A stretch of DNA of 64,000 nt, taken from positions 23,421 to 87,420 of the forward strand of contig CAMPDV010001947.1 of the NCBI GenBank assembly GCA_946699065.1. The letters are read 5' to 3'. Positions 37,301-50,439 of this stretch are shown here, piece by piece; positions within the stretch are counted from its first letter, which is position 1; each line of letters opens with the position of its first letter. The notes under the pieces were generated by a model, which was not told the origin of the DNA, did no database searches, and saw only the letters and a list, made by a program, of their open reading frames with translations. A program made the position numbers and the translations under genes. The stretch is from Loxodes magnus (Eukaryota > Ciliophora > Karyorelictea > Loxodida > Loxodidae).

Positions 37301-37585
37301 TTGCCCTTCTTTAATGATGTTTATAGTTTAATTAAGATGCTTTCAGATCAGTACTGATTTACTAGCTAAATAAATAACACTTGAACGACTTAATTAAAGT
37401 ATTTAAATTTTGTCTAGATAAAGCTAATCCTATTTTAATAATTAAGACAAGGTTATATAAGTAGATTATGAATCTCTAGGCTAGCTTATCTTTACTTTAA
37501 TGCATTTGAAGGAGTCTAGATTAGCACAATAAGCTAACTATCTCTTAAAATAATTCATCATAAAGTCTAAGTTATTTTGCTTTCT

Positions 37586-38566
37586 ATGACTAATGTAAAT
37601 ATTATGGCTAATAAATCTAAAGATGAAATGATATATTTGAAGTCTAAAATCACTAAAATAAATTAACTAGGAACTTAAATAATTAAGCATTTAGTAACTA
37701 ATGAATGGATTTAAATTGATAGTTCATTAGTAATCTATAACAAACTAATAAAGCAGCAAACTAAAGAAATAAAATAAGATTAGGCTCTTAAGAACAGTTA
37801 ATAAATCTTTTTAGTTATTTTAGAATAACTTTGCTTATTTAAATCTCAGTTTGTCAGAGGAGGGATATTCTCATTAGCACATTAATTTAGATTTAAAACG
37901 TATACTTTAAAGCAACTAGATAAGTAAAAATTGTAGTTACCTTTTAGTTTATAATAAATAAAGAAATTACTAGGTATAAGTAATCTTTAAAGCATTTTAA
38001 ATCAAATAAATTTAATAGATAAAATAGAGAAATTAATAGATATTCCTATCTAAGAAAAACATAAATCTAACTATGCTAGCAATCACTACTAACTTATTTA
38101 GTTAATTAGGAATAAAGATATATAAAGAAATTAAGTGAATTAAGAGATTTGCTTATATAACCAATAATTTAGAGGCATTTACATTTACAAAATTAATGAT
38201 GACTTATATAAATTTAAGTTATATAGCTTAGCTTTAGAATGCATAACTATTTAAATTATATTAGCTATCTTAATTAATATAGTAATTCAGATGCAAATCT
38301 AAGTGTTTCTAGGGGAGAATTCTAAGAGTTTACTTGCTTATTAGTTTGGTAAATATAAATCCATTTACTTAAATATAAAGTTGTATAACTTATTGAGCAA
38401 TGGAATTACCTAAAATTTATTAAGAATATAAAAGACTGAAATTATCCAAGAATGAGATTTAACTTTTCTTCAGATTGACTAAAGAAGTAGATAAATAAAT
38501 ATAATAGTAGTTAGGCTAGTTTTAAAGAGTTTATCAATTATCCTAAAACTCTAAACTTACTCATGA
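37586..38566 (+). CDS. Hypothetical protein, 326 aa or longer
   Basis: From ATG 37586 one frame runs without a break to UGA 38564-38566: MTNVNIMANKSKDEMIYLKS, then HLVTNEWIQIDSSLVIYNKL, LFKSQFVRGGIFSLAHQFRF, KLIDIPIQEKHKSNYASNHY and FLGENSKSLLAYQFGKYKSI. A hydrophobic segment IQIILAILINIVIQM lies at about codon 225. One internal UGA (QEWDLTF) acts as Trp. Upstream sequence from about 37330 also looks coding in shifted frames (NDLIKVFKFCLDKANPILII, MNLQASLSLLQ), so the true start may be earlier with breaks between. It is convergent with the receptor gene. No function assigned. Confidence 0.48.
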
Positions 38567-39284
38567 TATTAAATCTTTAAAATGTTAATAATAATTAGAA
38601 CAAATATAAACCTTGTTTTTTCATATGCTACTATATATACACTATTTATAATTAAGTAAACTTAATATAAAGGAAAATAAATACTCCAAATCAAATAAGA
38701 AGCAAAATTAATAGGCAAATAATAAAATAAATACATACTAAAAGAATAAAAATAATAATATTTAGACCAAAACACTAAATCATAGTAAAATGATGGAAAA
38801 AATTTAAAAAAATAAATTATGCAACTGAGTCTTTGTAAGTATAAGCCATAAATATGAAAACTATCATAAAGAATAGAGAAAAATCTTAGACGAAAATAGT
38901 TTATGATTATTAAATAAAGTAATCAATAAAAGTAGGTAGTTCATATTCACAAATTGATATTATTAGAATAGAGCTTTTAATCTTAAGAACTTTATTTAGT
39001 TTATTAGCTTATTAAGATTTATTTTTAGTTCTTCTTATATAATTCATCTTAGATAATGATCTATTAAATACAACTTAAACTTTCATATAATATTAAGGTA
39101 TATGAAAATAATTAATGAACGTATTTGTTTAGATATGAGATTATTTATTTTATATCTTTTTAAAAAGTTAAATCTATTTATAATTCATAAGTTAAATTAT
39201 ATCACTTTTGCTTTCATCACCTTCCTCTTCTTCCTTTTTATCTTATTTTCCTTCTTTAGTTATATTGGAACTACTCTTTTTGCT

Positions 39285-42200
39285 TTATGAACTCATACCA
39301 TCATTCTATAAGACTGGCTATAATTCTTCCATTTAATGCTTCTATGCAATAATTTACTCTTCTTTTGGTTAATCCTTTTATTATTTTTCTTGACTCTATT
39401 AAAGTTAAACTTCACTTTAAATTTATTCCTCTTTTTCAAGCTAAAGTTCGCTATGAAATTTTATTACATCTTTAGTTTCGTCCAACATAGAATTTTCTAT
39501 TTAACTATCGTTTTAGAGTATCTACTTCTTTACTATCAATTACTCTTCGTCTTTGCTACTAAAGCATTTTTACTCTTAAATATCATTTTACTCTTACTTG
39601 TCAGTTTTTTATCCACTTTCTTGATCTCAGTCTAAATTATCTTCTTCTTAAGCTATTTAGTTCTTGATATCCAATAAAGAGTTTTATCTAATTCTCAGTA
39701 AGGATTCTTTAAATTCCCTTTCCTTTATCGTAGAAGCTCTTCTTACATTTACTAGCAATATTTTTCTCATTTCAGTAGTTCTAGTCTTCTATATGTTTAT
39801 ATGATCAGCTAACAAACTTACATCTGCCCAAGGTCTAAAAGCAAATCTAAACAGCTTAATTAGATCTGGCTTTAACTACTTTAGGTAATTAGGAAATTAT
39901 CTCTAATATAAGACTCCAAATAAAGCTATAAAACTAGCACCTATAATAAAGGATATAAAAGGAGCTTAAGAATCTTCGTATATTAGCCCTATAGTTGCTA
40001 ATAAGGAAATATAAGAAACAAGAAGAAATAGCATTAACTGTATTGCATTTACTTTCATGAATGAGTATGGCTTTATTAAGTAAATCAGTATAGCGAATGT
40101 AAATGTTGAGGCTGAATAAAAAAATCCTTGAAATATGCTATATTTTACTTTAGTCAATCGGTTTAAAACATTGATAAGAACTTAGAAGTAAACTCTTAGT
40201 AAAATGAATTTAGATTATTGCTTTATATGTAAGTGCTCGTGTAAGTCTTATCAATGAGGCTAAATTAACATAACTAAAGGTAGGTAGAAACTTAAGATGA
40301 TACTTGAAAATATTATGGTCATTATATGAAATTTTGAAGAGCATGACAGTGAACAATCAAAAATTAGAAAGCTTTCATCCCAACTCAAAGAAGAACTTAA
40401 GTTGTTATCACGACCATAAAGACACTAAAATGGCTCAGTTAAAATAAAAAGAATAGGAAGAAAAGTAATTTCTATCAATGATTAAGTTAAGCTATAGGAA
40501 AGATTTCCTATTCATCTTAAAAAGCTAAACCTTTCTTCAAAAACTACCTCAAATCTGCATAAGAAAGCTATAATAAAAATAATGGTAATAACTGCAATTG
40601 AACCAAAGGAAAAATAAACAATTCAGTTAAAAATAATAGGGAACTTGTAATTTACCAAGTCTAATGTAAAAGTCTAAATTAAGATATCTACTTCTTTAGG
40701 AAATAAAGCATCTAAATTAGGACCAATAGCTAAAAATTGAACGAACTAAATTATAAGAGTAAATATAAATTCTTAATCATCATTTGACATTCAGACTTCC
40801 TCGACTATTTTTTAGTAGCTTGTTTTATTTCACAATTTTAAGCCAATTAAAAGAGTAATAAATGAATATGTCAGAATAGTAAGCATAGCAATTAAGTCTA
40901 CTTTATAACCTTCCTTAAAATCTTAAACTCATCTTTCAGTAAAGTCACAATTATCATCATAAATAGGGAAAGAATCTGATAAAGGGCTAGTAGAATTATC
41001 ATTTCAATAGTTATATGGAGCAAGTTAATTTCAAACTATAGCACAAGTAGAGCAATATTCAAGAAAAGGGATTAAATGTAGATTTTAGTTTTCATCATAA
41101 ATATTATTGATAAAGTTACAGTTAAGATTATCTCTAAAATTTTCGTTTTATTTGAATTTTATAGTTCCACTACATCCTGTTAATTTTTTATATCTAATGT
41201 GATAAGAAAGAGTTTTTGAGTCATAATAGTCTTAACCTTCTTCAATGCAGCTTTGAATTCCATGTGCTATGATAAGAGGTTACTCTACATAATAGCAAGG
41301 CGAAATGCTGATGTTAGCACATTCTTTTTATACCTGTATCATTTACTATCCTAGCTCTCCTATATACTCAGTAGGAGTAATAGTGATAGATCCTTACAAA
41401 AGCTTTCTCATTTTTTTCAGTTATTAAGAGTTTCAAGCATTATTTTCAATTACATTAGCAGTATATATTAAAATAAATACAGTATCACCAGGCTTTCATC
41501 CAAGTTCCTATGTTTTATTTGCTAGTTTCTTAACAGAATTAGCAGCAGGGAATCCTAAAATAATTTTAATTTCCCTTTCTAAAATTTATTTAGCTAATAT
41601 ATCATAATTAGTCTAATTTTTTATTTAATCTCTGTTATATATTGTAGTATCATTATCATTAAGAATTTGCTTTCCATTCAACTAAGCTCATTTTTTAATT
41701 TCATCATGAATCTATTAGTTAGAGGGTTCAATTTATTCAGATATTAAACCAAATTTGTTTCATTTATTTTTTTCTAGATATTTAATATACATATTTGTAA
41801 TTATCTATCAGGATATGTAATTGTTAATAGCATTAGAATATTACTGAGTTTCTTATAAGAGATCTTCTCTACTTGCGTAAATATATGGAATTTTCGATCC
41901 CATTGCTTGTAGAATTTTGTATGCAGGTAATCAGCTTATGATTAAAATACTTCCCTAATGTCCAACTCCTAGATTAAAGTAGCCTTCAATAAACGTTTGT
42001 AAAGTATAGTTTAAATTATAATATAATCCACCATACGAGAACGAATTTGCTTTCAGTTGCTAACTTTTTAAAATTTATTTATCTTTGTTAATAAAATCGA
42101 CTATGCATGGAATATGTAAAGGAGGGAGTATAATCGGAAAGTAATTAGCTACACCATATGGCTCTTTGTCATTAGCTGAGTAAGACATTTCAACAGTTTA

Positions 42201-43322
42201 AATTTCAGGAGGAGGTTTTAAGCTAGGTCCAGGGTATATAACATCTGCAGTGGATATAATTGATTAGCCTTTAATTTAATAAATTTAAACAGGAATTTTA
42301 TCCTAAAGATTATAAACCGAGAACTCTTAGTTTAGCTACCTCTAATTACCGAACATTCTACTTTTAAACTGGTTAAATAGCTATTTAAAACTGGTAGCTT
42401 AGTTCTATTTATTCAGACTATTTAAAAAATCAAAGAGTGAAAGTAGATATTAAATGTAGTAGCCAGTTAGTTCGAAATAGTTTTTAGGGATGAATTGTTT
42501 AGGAGTAAGAGCTATCATTCCATTATCTAATATACCTATATGAATTTTAGATCTATTATGCACTAAGTAAGTTATATCTGGATTTATTAGATTAGAGGAT
42601 TCTAATCCTATAATTCAGGCATATTAATCTCCTGCCATTTTATAGAAAGTAGAGAAAGTAAGAATATAAGCTTGTCAACATACATCTGCTTACATCAAAA
42701 TGATTGAAGATCCTCATACTCTAACTGCGATTGGAATTTCAACTAAAAGTCTTTTTTAGATATAACTATTATTGCAGCTATTTTGGTTTAATCCATAATA
42801 AGAGTTTAGAGGAATATTTGCTGATTGGCTGATAAAGTGGGATCCTTCGCTGAAAAACTCTTACGCTTTGTAAAATCTAGCTTCTTATTAGCTAACATAG
42901 GTAATTTTTCTGAACTACAATTCCTTTAATAAAGTCTATAAAGCTTTACCTTCTTCCTAGTAACTTGGCATTACTCAGTAAACATTTTCCTTCGGATGGT
43001 ATTTATCTGATCTATATGCCACGAAGAGTAACTGATTACTCAACTGAGAGAGTTTTTAAGTATACAAAAGATTGAAAGTCAAATCGATAATACCTAATAT
43101 TCCAGAATTCTACATCTTTTGCTCAATTAACTCCACACTAAAGTTAAGATTCTACAAAGTAAGAGGAATAGGTATGAAGTTAGTATGATTGAACTTACTT
43201 ACATAAATCTATTAGCAAACTGAGTTCATTATATAAGGAATAGTATGTGGTGAGCTTATTACGAGAAGATTAAAGGAATTTACCTGATTTATAAGTCAGA
43301 AGACAATAAGTAACGAATACAT
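39285..43322 (-). CDS. Receptor with two PBP1-like domains and a multi-span membrane region, copy 1 (intact)
   Basis: ATG 43320-43322 starts a signal peptide (MYSLLIVFWLINQVNS). The frame is open for 1,345 codons to TAA 39285-39287 with no indel. Residues about 18-395: periplasmic-binding-protein type 1-like lobe (SGILGIIDLTFN, LLFVAYRSDKYHPKENVYWV, RKITYVSQQEARFY). Residues about 400-720: a second such domain (HQGSILIISWLPAYKILQAM, IPYIYASREDLL, KIILGFPAANSVKKLANKT). A Cys-containing linker follows, then seven to eight helices at about 803-1135, from VDLIAMLTILTYSFITLLIG to FISFIIGASFIALFGVL. A Gln/Glu-rich cytoplasmic tail of about 200 residues ends the protein. About twenty UGA codons encode Trp; only PWAD uses UGG. 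This is the class-C-receptor/ANF-receptor layout in a general sense; ligand binding is inferred. If TAA is sense, an acidic Lys/Glu tail could extend further. Confidence 0.85.
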
Positions 43323-45700
43323 TTTTTAATAATTTGAAATTAAATAAGAAAATAAAGGTCTACTTTATTTTTTTAACTTTCCTTTGATTTAAAAAAAAAC
43401 TTAATTTTAATTAGATAAAGTTCATATCTTAAAACAGTTTTAAATTATTAGTATTTTCAATATTTTATTTATTTATATTTATTAAATAAAGAAAAATAAT
43501 TTTTTATATAGCTATTTATATTTTATTATATATAATTTAAGTTTTAGTTTTATAACTCTTGTTGAGATAATAATTAGCTTTATAAGATTTATTAGATCTC
43601 AACTTATTTAAAAGAATCAACAGGATTTATAATAAAACGCTCATTAAATTATTCAATGTAGATTATAAGAGAAATTTATTTATCTCCTTTATTTTTTTTC
43701 TTAATTTAATTTTATTTATTCTTCTCATTTTATCCTTCAACAAGTTTTCTCATAAGTCAAAAATGTTTATTTATAACTTGCTATTTTTACAAAATAACAA
43801 GCTTAATTAAATCTTTCTTCTCTTACTTAGTTTATCATTATCTCAAAGTAAACTCAGCTTGACTTTATCAAAATTGGGGATATTGGGAATTGTCTAATAT
43901 TAATATTCTAACTATTTATGAATAAAGGTAAAGGTATTTATTTTTATTTATTTCCTAAGTTTCTTAATTATTACTCATTCAGCTAAAGTTATAAAAGTTT
44001 TCTAATTTATTAATACTAAAATTTAAAAATCACCCATAAACACATAAATTAGAATTACTATAATGAGAAATTCTATTTAATTTAAGGTAAATATCTGAAT
44101 ATAATTAGTGTCTTCAAATAATTAGTTTTTAATATCATTATTGTTTATCTATCTTTATTTGTTTCTAACTTAGAAATATATATACTTATATAAAATTATT
44201 TTAAGCTTAGGATTATAAAAAATTAATAAACCAAAGTTCTTTTTATTACATTGATTATTATATAAAGAGTCGAAATAATATTGATTTATTGCTTCCTATA
44301 TTATTATAATATATCTATATATAGCATCTCTCATTTAGGTTTATATTTAGCATAGTAATGATTATAATTAAAGTGAGGAATATTCCTATCTTATATTACT
44401 TTATTATTTATCCTTTTATTATCTAAAGGATTTTAACTTTAGTATCATTTCAACTAAATGTAGTTTGCTTGATACTTCCTACTCCAAATTTATAAGTATG
44501 ATTTAACAAGTAATTCATTTAATGTGTTTAAGCACTAGATTTTCGAAATAAATAAGCTAAAGCATCACACTCTTATTTCTACTATTTAAATAATTAAACT
44601 ACATGCTACTTATAAAAATTTACATCTAGCATATGGAGACTCTTCAGTTAAGTGAATTTAAATAGCTATAAATCTACATCTCAGAAGTAATTATTTTTCA
44701 AAATTATCTATTTGAACCAAAACTAAAAATACATAGCTATAAATTACATCTATCACAAAGGAATTTCATCATTTAATACCTTTTAAGCCATTTCTACAAA
44801 TTTAAATAAAAATAAATATATTAGTGAACTAAGAGTCTTTAAGCAGTATTAAAAAAGAGATATAATCAATTTCTGTAGCTATATATTTTATTTATCAATT
44901 ATAAAGGAATAATTATTCTATAATAATGATTCTTATTCATGATTAAGCTTCCCCAATTTTAAATAAATTACCAAAACTAATTTAATAAATAGCTAGTTTC
45001 TTAATTTTCCTTGCGCTTAGAACTTCCCCTACAATAAATATATTATATATAATTCATTAAGAATATTAAAGCTTGATTATTAATTTATTAGATAAATTAG
45101 AGAATAAAAATAGGATAAAATTTAATTATAATAAGCTTTGCAATATGCATTTTTAAATCTACCTTAAGTTATTATATCCTTATAAATTAAATTTTAAGTG
45201 TCTTAATTATTAAATTTGCAAAGAGTAAAATAATTCCTAACTTTTAAAATTTACATTTATAAATTAAAAGATTTGCCCTAAAATTAATCATCTATAAGGG
45301 CTACTTGGTGTATTAATATTTTTATACTATATAGATTGATTGAAGATTATATAAGCATTTATAAACTATTTCTGAAATTTAATGTTTATTTGATAAAAAC
45401 TAGTTAGTAAGAATGTAAGATAAAGTATTTCGTTTATTGAATTTTTCTATTTATGCCTTAGAAAACTTTTCCTCGCTTAATAGCTGGAATCTTAGTTACT
45501 CAAAGTACCACTTTTATTTATTAATTCTAATTAAGTTTTATTTTTCTTTAAATTTTGCAAAATTATAAAGCTCAAAATGAATGAAATCCATTTATTTATG
45601 CTTAATCTAAGTAAATTATAGCTGAAAATAAATAAATTTCTATAATATTTTTAAAGGTAGTTTATTATTTCTAAATATATCTAAAATCTAACTAAGGTTA
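43323..45700. repeat. Upstream part of segmental duplication, copy 1
   Basis: Sequence beyond the receptor start matches 59622-61900. Identity is poor at 43323-43915, very high at 43917-44440 (only a few single-base changes against 60221-60710), and falls off again to about 45700. No gene was recognised in it. Confidence 0.65.
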
Positions 45701-46339
45701 AAAAAATTTTTTTCAGGAAAACATTCAAAACTAATTTAAAATAGACATCCTTTATCTGTTGGAGAACTATAAAAAGGGTTGATCTATATAAAGCTATAAT
45801 TTTGATAAAAAGTAAAGTTCAAAGTTAAAAAGAGTTAATAGTTTCAAAAGTTTAACTTTACATACAGTATTTTTTAAAGCATCTCTTTTGATTAAAAGAT
45901 CGCCTTAGAACTTCATTAATCCGCCATCCTTACTTATAATTTGAACTTTACAGTGAGCCTATTTAATCTAAAAATAATTTTAAAATTTCTAAATTCACTA
46001 TAATATTATATGAGAATAAATGGAACATAAAATAGCGGTCTCCAAACTAAATCAATAAAATATAATAAGAAATGTAAATACATCTTTAATATCTACAAAA
46101 CGAAAACCTTAAACTCTAGCAGGTAATCTAAGAACTTTAAAAAAAATTTGTATTATAATTTAGCAAATTGATTTATTGAAACAAGAAAGCAATTTATTAA
46201 AATAAGATATCGTAAGTTAAACTTCTGTTCGGCAAATATACTCAATAATCCAGCAGACTGAATAAAGATTACAAAGAATAAATTCTGAAAGAGCTAGGAA
46301 ATGTAAAATAAGATGAACTGTGATCTAATGAATGTAGAG

Positions 46340-46735
46340 ACAGAGAGAGAAATTAATAATTAATTTATACATACAGAAAACCGATAATAAGGTGCTGATT
46401 TTGCAAGAAGCAAGGTTATAAAGTAAGAAAATGTTGGAAATTTAAGAAAAAAGAAAACAGAAGAACGAAGAACTTGAAATAGAATAATTAGAATATATTG
46501 CACAAAAGAAGCAAAGTTGTATAAAAGGAAAGAACTATAATTTATACAAACAATAAAAAAAATACTAATGGAAAGCAAGAGAATAGAACAAAAGACAATA
46601 CTGGTATGACGTAGGAAAGCTTGAGAAGACAAGTCTCAGCGGAAGTAAGGGAAAGCAAGATATCATACAAGTTACTCCGAAGAAGATTATTTTTGAGAAT
46701 TAACTCTCTTCATAAACTATATGTGACAAATCAAA
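46340..46735 (+). CDS. Possible basic protein fragment, element-related
   Basis: The plus strand reads ENRQQGADFARSKVIKQEN, VGNLRKKKTEERRTWNRII, YCTKEAKLYKRKELQFIQT and WRRKAWEDKSQRKQGKARYH. It is strongly basic, like the ORF of the family 1 copy at 48.35 kb, and sits next to a family 2 ORF on the other strand. No boundary or domain is visible. Confidence 0.28.
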
Positions 46736-46799
46736 TGAAAGTGAAGTTACTTTAATAAATTATGCTATACATTTTTTTCTATATATTAAACTTGCTTAA

Positions 46800-47850
46800 G
46801 AAGATCATATTTATTATTATTATTATCAACTGAAAGTTTAATGAATGTTTGCTTTAATCTAATTTCAGCCAAATTCACAATCCATTTTTTATCAAGTTTG
46901 GATTTCTCTATAATTTCCTTTACTGAAAATACCACTCCCTCTCTATCTCACTCAGATATATTCTATTTCCGATCTTTTTTGCATGCTTTGATATTATTTA
47001 TAAAAAATCTTGTTAATTCTGTTTAGATAGCTATACAAATAAATTTAAAGAAAGAAATAGTTAATTTAATTTTCCTGTTCTATTATCGAAGTTCTTTCAT
47101 TAATTTATTATAGTTGTTTTTCTTGAAACAATGAGGAAGTTTCCGATTACTTTTGCTTTTTCTCTTCTAATCTGACTTATCTCATTGTTTTTCTTTTTTA
47201 ATTTTTTGATATTTTTCTATTCTCCATTTTCCCGAGTTTTTAATTAAAAAGATCATATTTAAAAAAAAAATTTATTTTGTTTCTTTTAATTCTTTTCATA
47301 AATTTTTAATTTCTTCACCAGTATTTTTATAAAGATACTGCCTTTGCCATATTAAAAAGCTATTTTTATATGCTTTATTATTATTCACTTATTTCTATAT
47401 CCATAGGTATATTTCCCTGCTATCCATTGATGCTTTAAATAATTTCTTATTATTTTATTATTTTTCTTAAAGTTATTTTATTTGATAATGAAACTAAGAA
47501 ATATAAAAATAAAGCATTTGAATGATTTAATTAAATTTCTTCTCAATTTTTTCCATTTTTAATTTCATTTAAGATTATACTAATTATTGCATCCTCTATA
47601 AATGACATTAAAAGTCTAGTTCTTCATCTATTTTTTCTAGTATCTATTATAATTTTTATATGCTAAATCTAATTTACTTTAATTCTTATTGTAGATTTGA
47701 TATTCTTTAATGGACTTATTATGCATAGATTCCTGAGAATATTGTCTATTATCTTATTGAGGTGATATTAAATTAAATTATTTTTCTTATTTTTTTAGGC
47801 ATTTGTTGGCTGAGATCTGTTATTTCTTAGTTGCCATTTTATTTTTATTC
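46800..47850 (-). mobile_element. Family 2 element, copy with ORF1 start
   Basis: Begins on the minus strand at ATG 47835-47837 with MATKKQQ, the same start as the copies at 51290 (MASKKQQ) and 52575 (MVPKKQQ), followed by Gln/Lys-rich sequence. It ends near an ATT microsatellite at 46811-46825. The ORF changes frame several times. Confidence 0.42.
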
Positions 47851-48350
47851 TAAATAAAGAAAATAAGTAAAATATTATATAAAGGAAATAATAAGTTGAT
47901 AGAGAATCTAGGGATTTAATTTATTTAGATGAGATATATAAGAGTCTTAATAAATAAAGTATTAGTTATTTAATGGAAAGAGATTAACAAAATGTACCAT
48001 CATCTATTTAATCCTTATAAATAAACTTACTACAATCTCTATAATTTAGTTTTCAGATTTAAAAATAAACCAATATTTATTTATAACCAGCCATTTCAAT
48101 AAAAATCAAGTTAAATAATTAATTAAAATTAATAGATAGATAATTTAATATACTTAAGCTAATTAATACTCTACTATGATTAAAAATAAATAACTTATAA
48201 GCATTAAATCTAATAAGTTCAATCATATTAAAGAATTTTATTTCCTATAATTTTTTATCATATAAACTGTTAAAATAAAGGATCATAAATATGAAAATAA
48301 TGCTAAATAAATTTAAGTCTATTAAGACTTTATACTTTCAAATTATCAAA

Positions 48351-49157
48351 ATGTCAGGATTCAAATCAGGATTTTATGCGATTCAAAAAAAAGACAGGAG
48401 CTAATGACATCCTAGAGAAGCTAGAACCAGGAAAAGGGAACCAAAAAAAGTTTTCCATCAAATCGAATCTCCCATTACTGAAGAAAATTCTAAAAAATAG
48501 GCTATAATTATCATGGATCGGAAGTCTCCACTCTCACCACAGAATAGTAAATAAGCTATTATTAGCAGATAAAAGTGGTGCTAGACCTCCAGGAAGAGGT
48601 CAAAAAACTGAAGAAAGATAATAAGAGACTGATAGAAAAACTTGAAATTGCAGAGGAAATAGAGTCGAGGCTCATGACCTAAAAAGAGGCCTTAATGCAT
48701 TTTGTAATATTTCACAAAACCAGAACAATTAATCATAGCATTTACAATAGAAACAGAAAGAAAATGGAAAAAAATAGAAGAAAAGCAGCAAAAATTGCAG
48801 CATTAAATAGACCTACAAGAATAAGGAAATTACTCAATGATAATCGAAGGAGAAAAAATTCAAGATTTAACCTAAACGAGAATAAAAGATGCTATTATTG
48901 AAACTCTAGAACGAATCTACGGAAATGATACTAGAAATTTCAAAATTTTAAATAAGAATAATGAAACTATTAGAAAAAGTTGGATAATAAAAAAAATACA
49001 ACAGCAACAAAAATTAAAAAAAGAGAAAGTTATATTACAACAAATTTTGAAAAATATACAAGATGAAAGATAACAAACATTATCTAGCCAAAAGGATACC
49101 TCAGTGAAAGTATTCATAGCAAGGAGAAGAGTTGCAGAGACATTTAAAATTTATATT
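48351..49157 (+). CDS. Family 1 element protein (coiled coil, basic)
   Basis: ATG 48351 reads MSGFKSGFYAIQKKDRSQW, then MDRKSPLSPQNSKQAII. After a one-base shift near 48565, VVLDLQEEVKKLKKDNKRLI and EKLEIAEEIESRLMTQKEAL form a coiled coil, followed by a very basic stretch (NRKKMEKNRRKAAKIAALNR) and, after another shift near 48900, ETLERIYGNDTRNFKILNK and IQQQQKLKKEKVILQQIL. The hairpin follows directly. The coiled coil plus basic arm suggests oligomerisation and nucleic-acid binding, as in LINE ORF1 proteins, by analogy only. Confidence 0.45.
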
Positions 49158-49158
49158 T

Positions 49159-49182
49159 AGCCTCTAGAGCAATCTAGAGGCT
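49159..49182 (+). other. 3' hairpin of family 1, copy at 49 kb
   Basis: AGCCTCTAGA, loop GCAA, TCTAGAGGCT: ten perfect pairs closing a tetraloop, directly after the element ORF and about 60 bases before the element end. Confidence 0.75.
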
Positions 49183-49240
49183 GGCGAGGAAGAGTTTGAA
49201 ATACCTCTAAAAACGCCAAACATTTAATTTTGTATTTGTA

Positions 49241-49950
49241 AGATTTTATACTTAGGCTATATAAGTTGATTAATTACTAAAATAAATACATCTATAAATA
49301 TAATTTTTACGCTAATTTGGCTAAAAAGATATTATATAGAGAAAAAATTTTCAATAAAAAGTGAACAAAAATATTTCAACTTAAATTTAATTTATCGATC
49401 AAATTTTTTTAAATATACGACTAATTTGTTCTTTTAAGAAAATTAAATAAATAATTGAAATAAGTAATTTGAATAAAAATATAATAATAATAAAAGATAA
49501 AATTTTAAGTCTTTTGAATAAATAAAATAATCAAATATCATAGAAAAAAAATAAAATTTGAAAATTAAGGAATGACAGTTTCGGCAAACCTTCTTAGTTT
49601 TAAGATAACCCTTTTAAATAGATAAGTTTATTTAATATTTTAAATAGATAGCAAACTTCATAGAGTTTTATCTAGTTTATTAAATCTATTTATAAGCTTA
49701 TTTAATTATGTCTAAGGCACTTTCAAATAAACTTTCCTATTTTTAAAAAATTAAAATCCTTTAAATAAGATGAAATTACTTATCTAGTTAATAATTATTA
49801 ATTTCGCTCTTTTTTATAGCACTAAATTTAAAAAGTATTAAAGTTTATCTTAAAACAAAAAAAATTTATTTATAAGCTATAAATTATTAATCAATAAAAT
49901 AAATAAAAAATCTCTTTACTTATTAGTTAAAAAATAATTAATAATAAATA
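49241..49950. other. AT-rich stretch between elements
   Basis: No gene or repeat recognised. Confidence 0.4.
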
Positions 49951-50093
49951 AATTGGATTATAGAGAACGTAGCACTCTCGTTGGTGTGCAGCTCTTTAAA
50001 TTAATTTTATTTAATGTCTTAATTTTTTTTATGGGTCTCTTTATCTTTGTTTTATCTTCCTGCAGTACGTCCCTGTAATTTTTCCTTCCAAAG

Positions 50094-50140
50094 CATAGGA
50101 TGCAATATGCGATTACGGGCACATCTTTCCCCGACCTATG
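50094..50140 (-). other. Covarying hairpin, copy 3 (CATAGG/CCTATG stem)
   Basis: On the minus strand CATAGG (50135-50140) pairs with CCTATG (50094-50099). Against copies 1 and 2 the central pair changes from G-C to T-A on both sides, so pairing is kept. The loop holds TGCCCGTAATCG. Confidence 0.62.
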
Positions 50141-50439
50141 ATGAAGAAAGTTTCCTCCTGGCATTCAGAGTTCTACAGCTTGTTAAGTCTTCCTTCTCTT
50201 GTTATTGGTTTTTCTTCCTCCGATTTATCCTCTGTCCGCGCTCATTTTTTAGTTGCCTTGCTGGGCTTCCAAGCAGCATCCAAAGGAAAGGGTTTTCCAC
50301 TCTATTTAAAAATATATTATTAGTTAATAAACTTATATAAAAAATCTTTGAATTTAAGTCAAATTTTTTTATTTTCTTGCTGAGAAAAATTTAAATGGAA
50401 AATTAATATTTTACTTTTATAATAATAATTAAAAAAAAA

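Larger units (their letters stand above)
48338..49240 (+). mobile_element. Family 1 element, compact copy
   Basis: About 900 bases of higher GC. It starts just before ATG 48351, contains the shared LDLQEEVKKLKKDN segment and ends with the ten-base-pair hairpin (49159-49182) and CATTTAATTT, as in the copy at 55.4 kb. Confidence 0.55.

Noticed and set aside
39336..39635. Open frame of 99 codons with standard stops on the plus strand
   Set aside because: It is the antisense shadow of the receptor's C-terminal coding sequence; the same shadow recurs at 55660-55962 in copy 2.
46360..46632. Hydrophobic minus-strand frame of 90 codons
   Set aside because: Opposite strand of a basic, better-composed plus-strand frame; the hydrophobicity comes from reading AAA/GAA-rich sequence in antisense.
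48329..49253. 9-bp repeat TTTATACTT flanking the family 1 copy as target-site duplication
   Set aside because: AT-rich 9-mers recur by chance here, and the repeat lies about 15 bases beyond the 3' end shared with the other copies.
50047..50340. Overlapping short frames of 60-97 codons
   Set aside because: They cover the 3' hairpin region of a family 2 element and its antisense.
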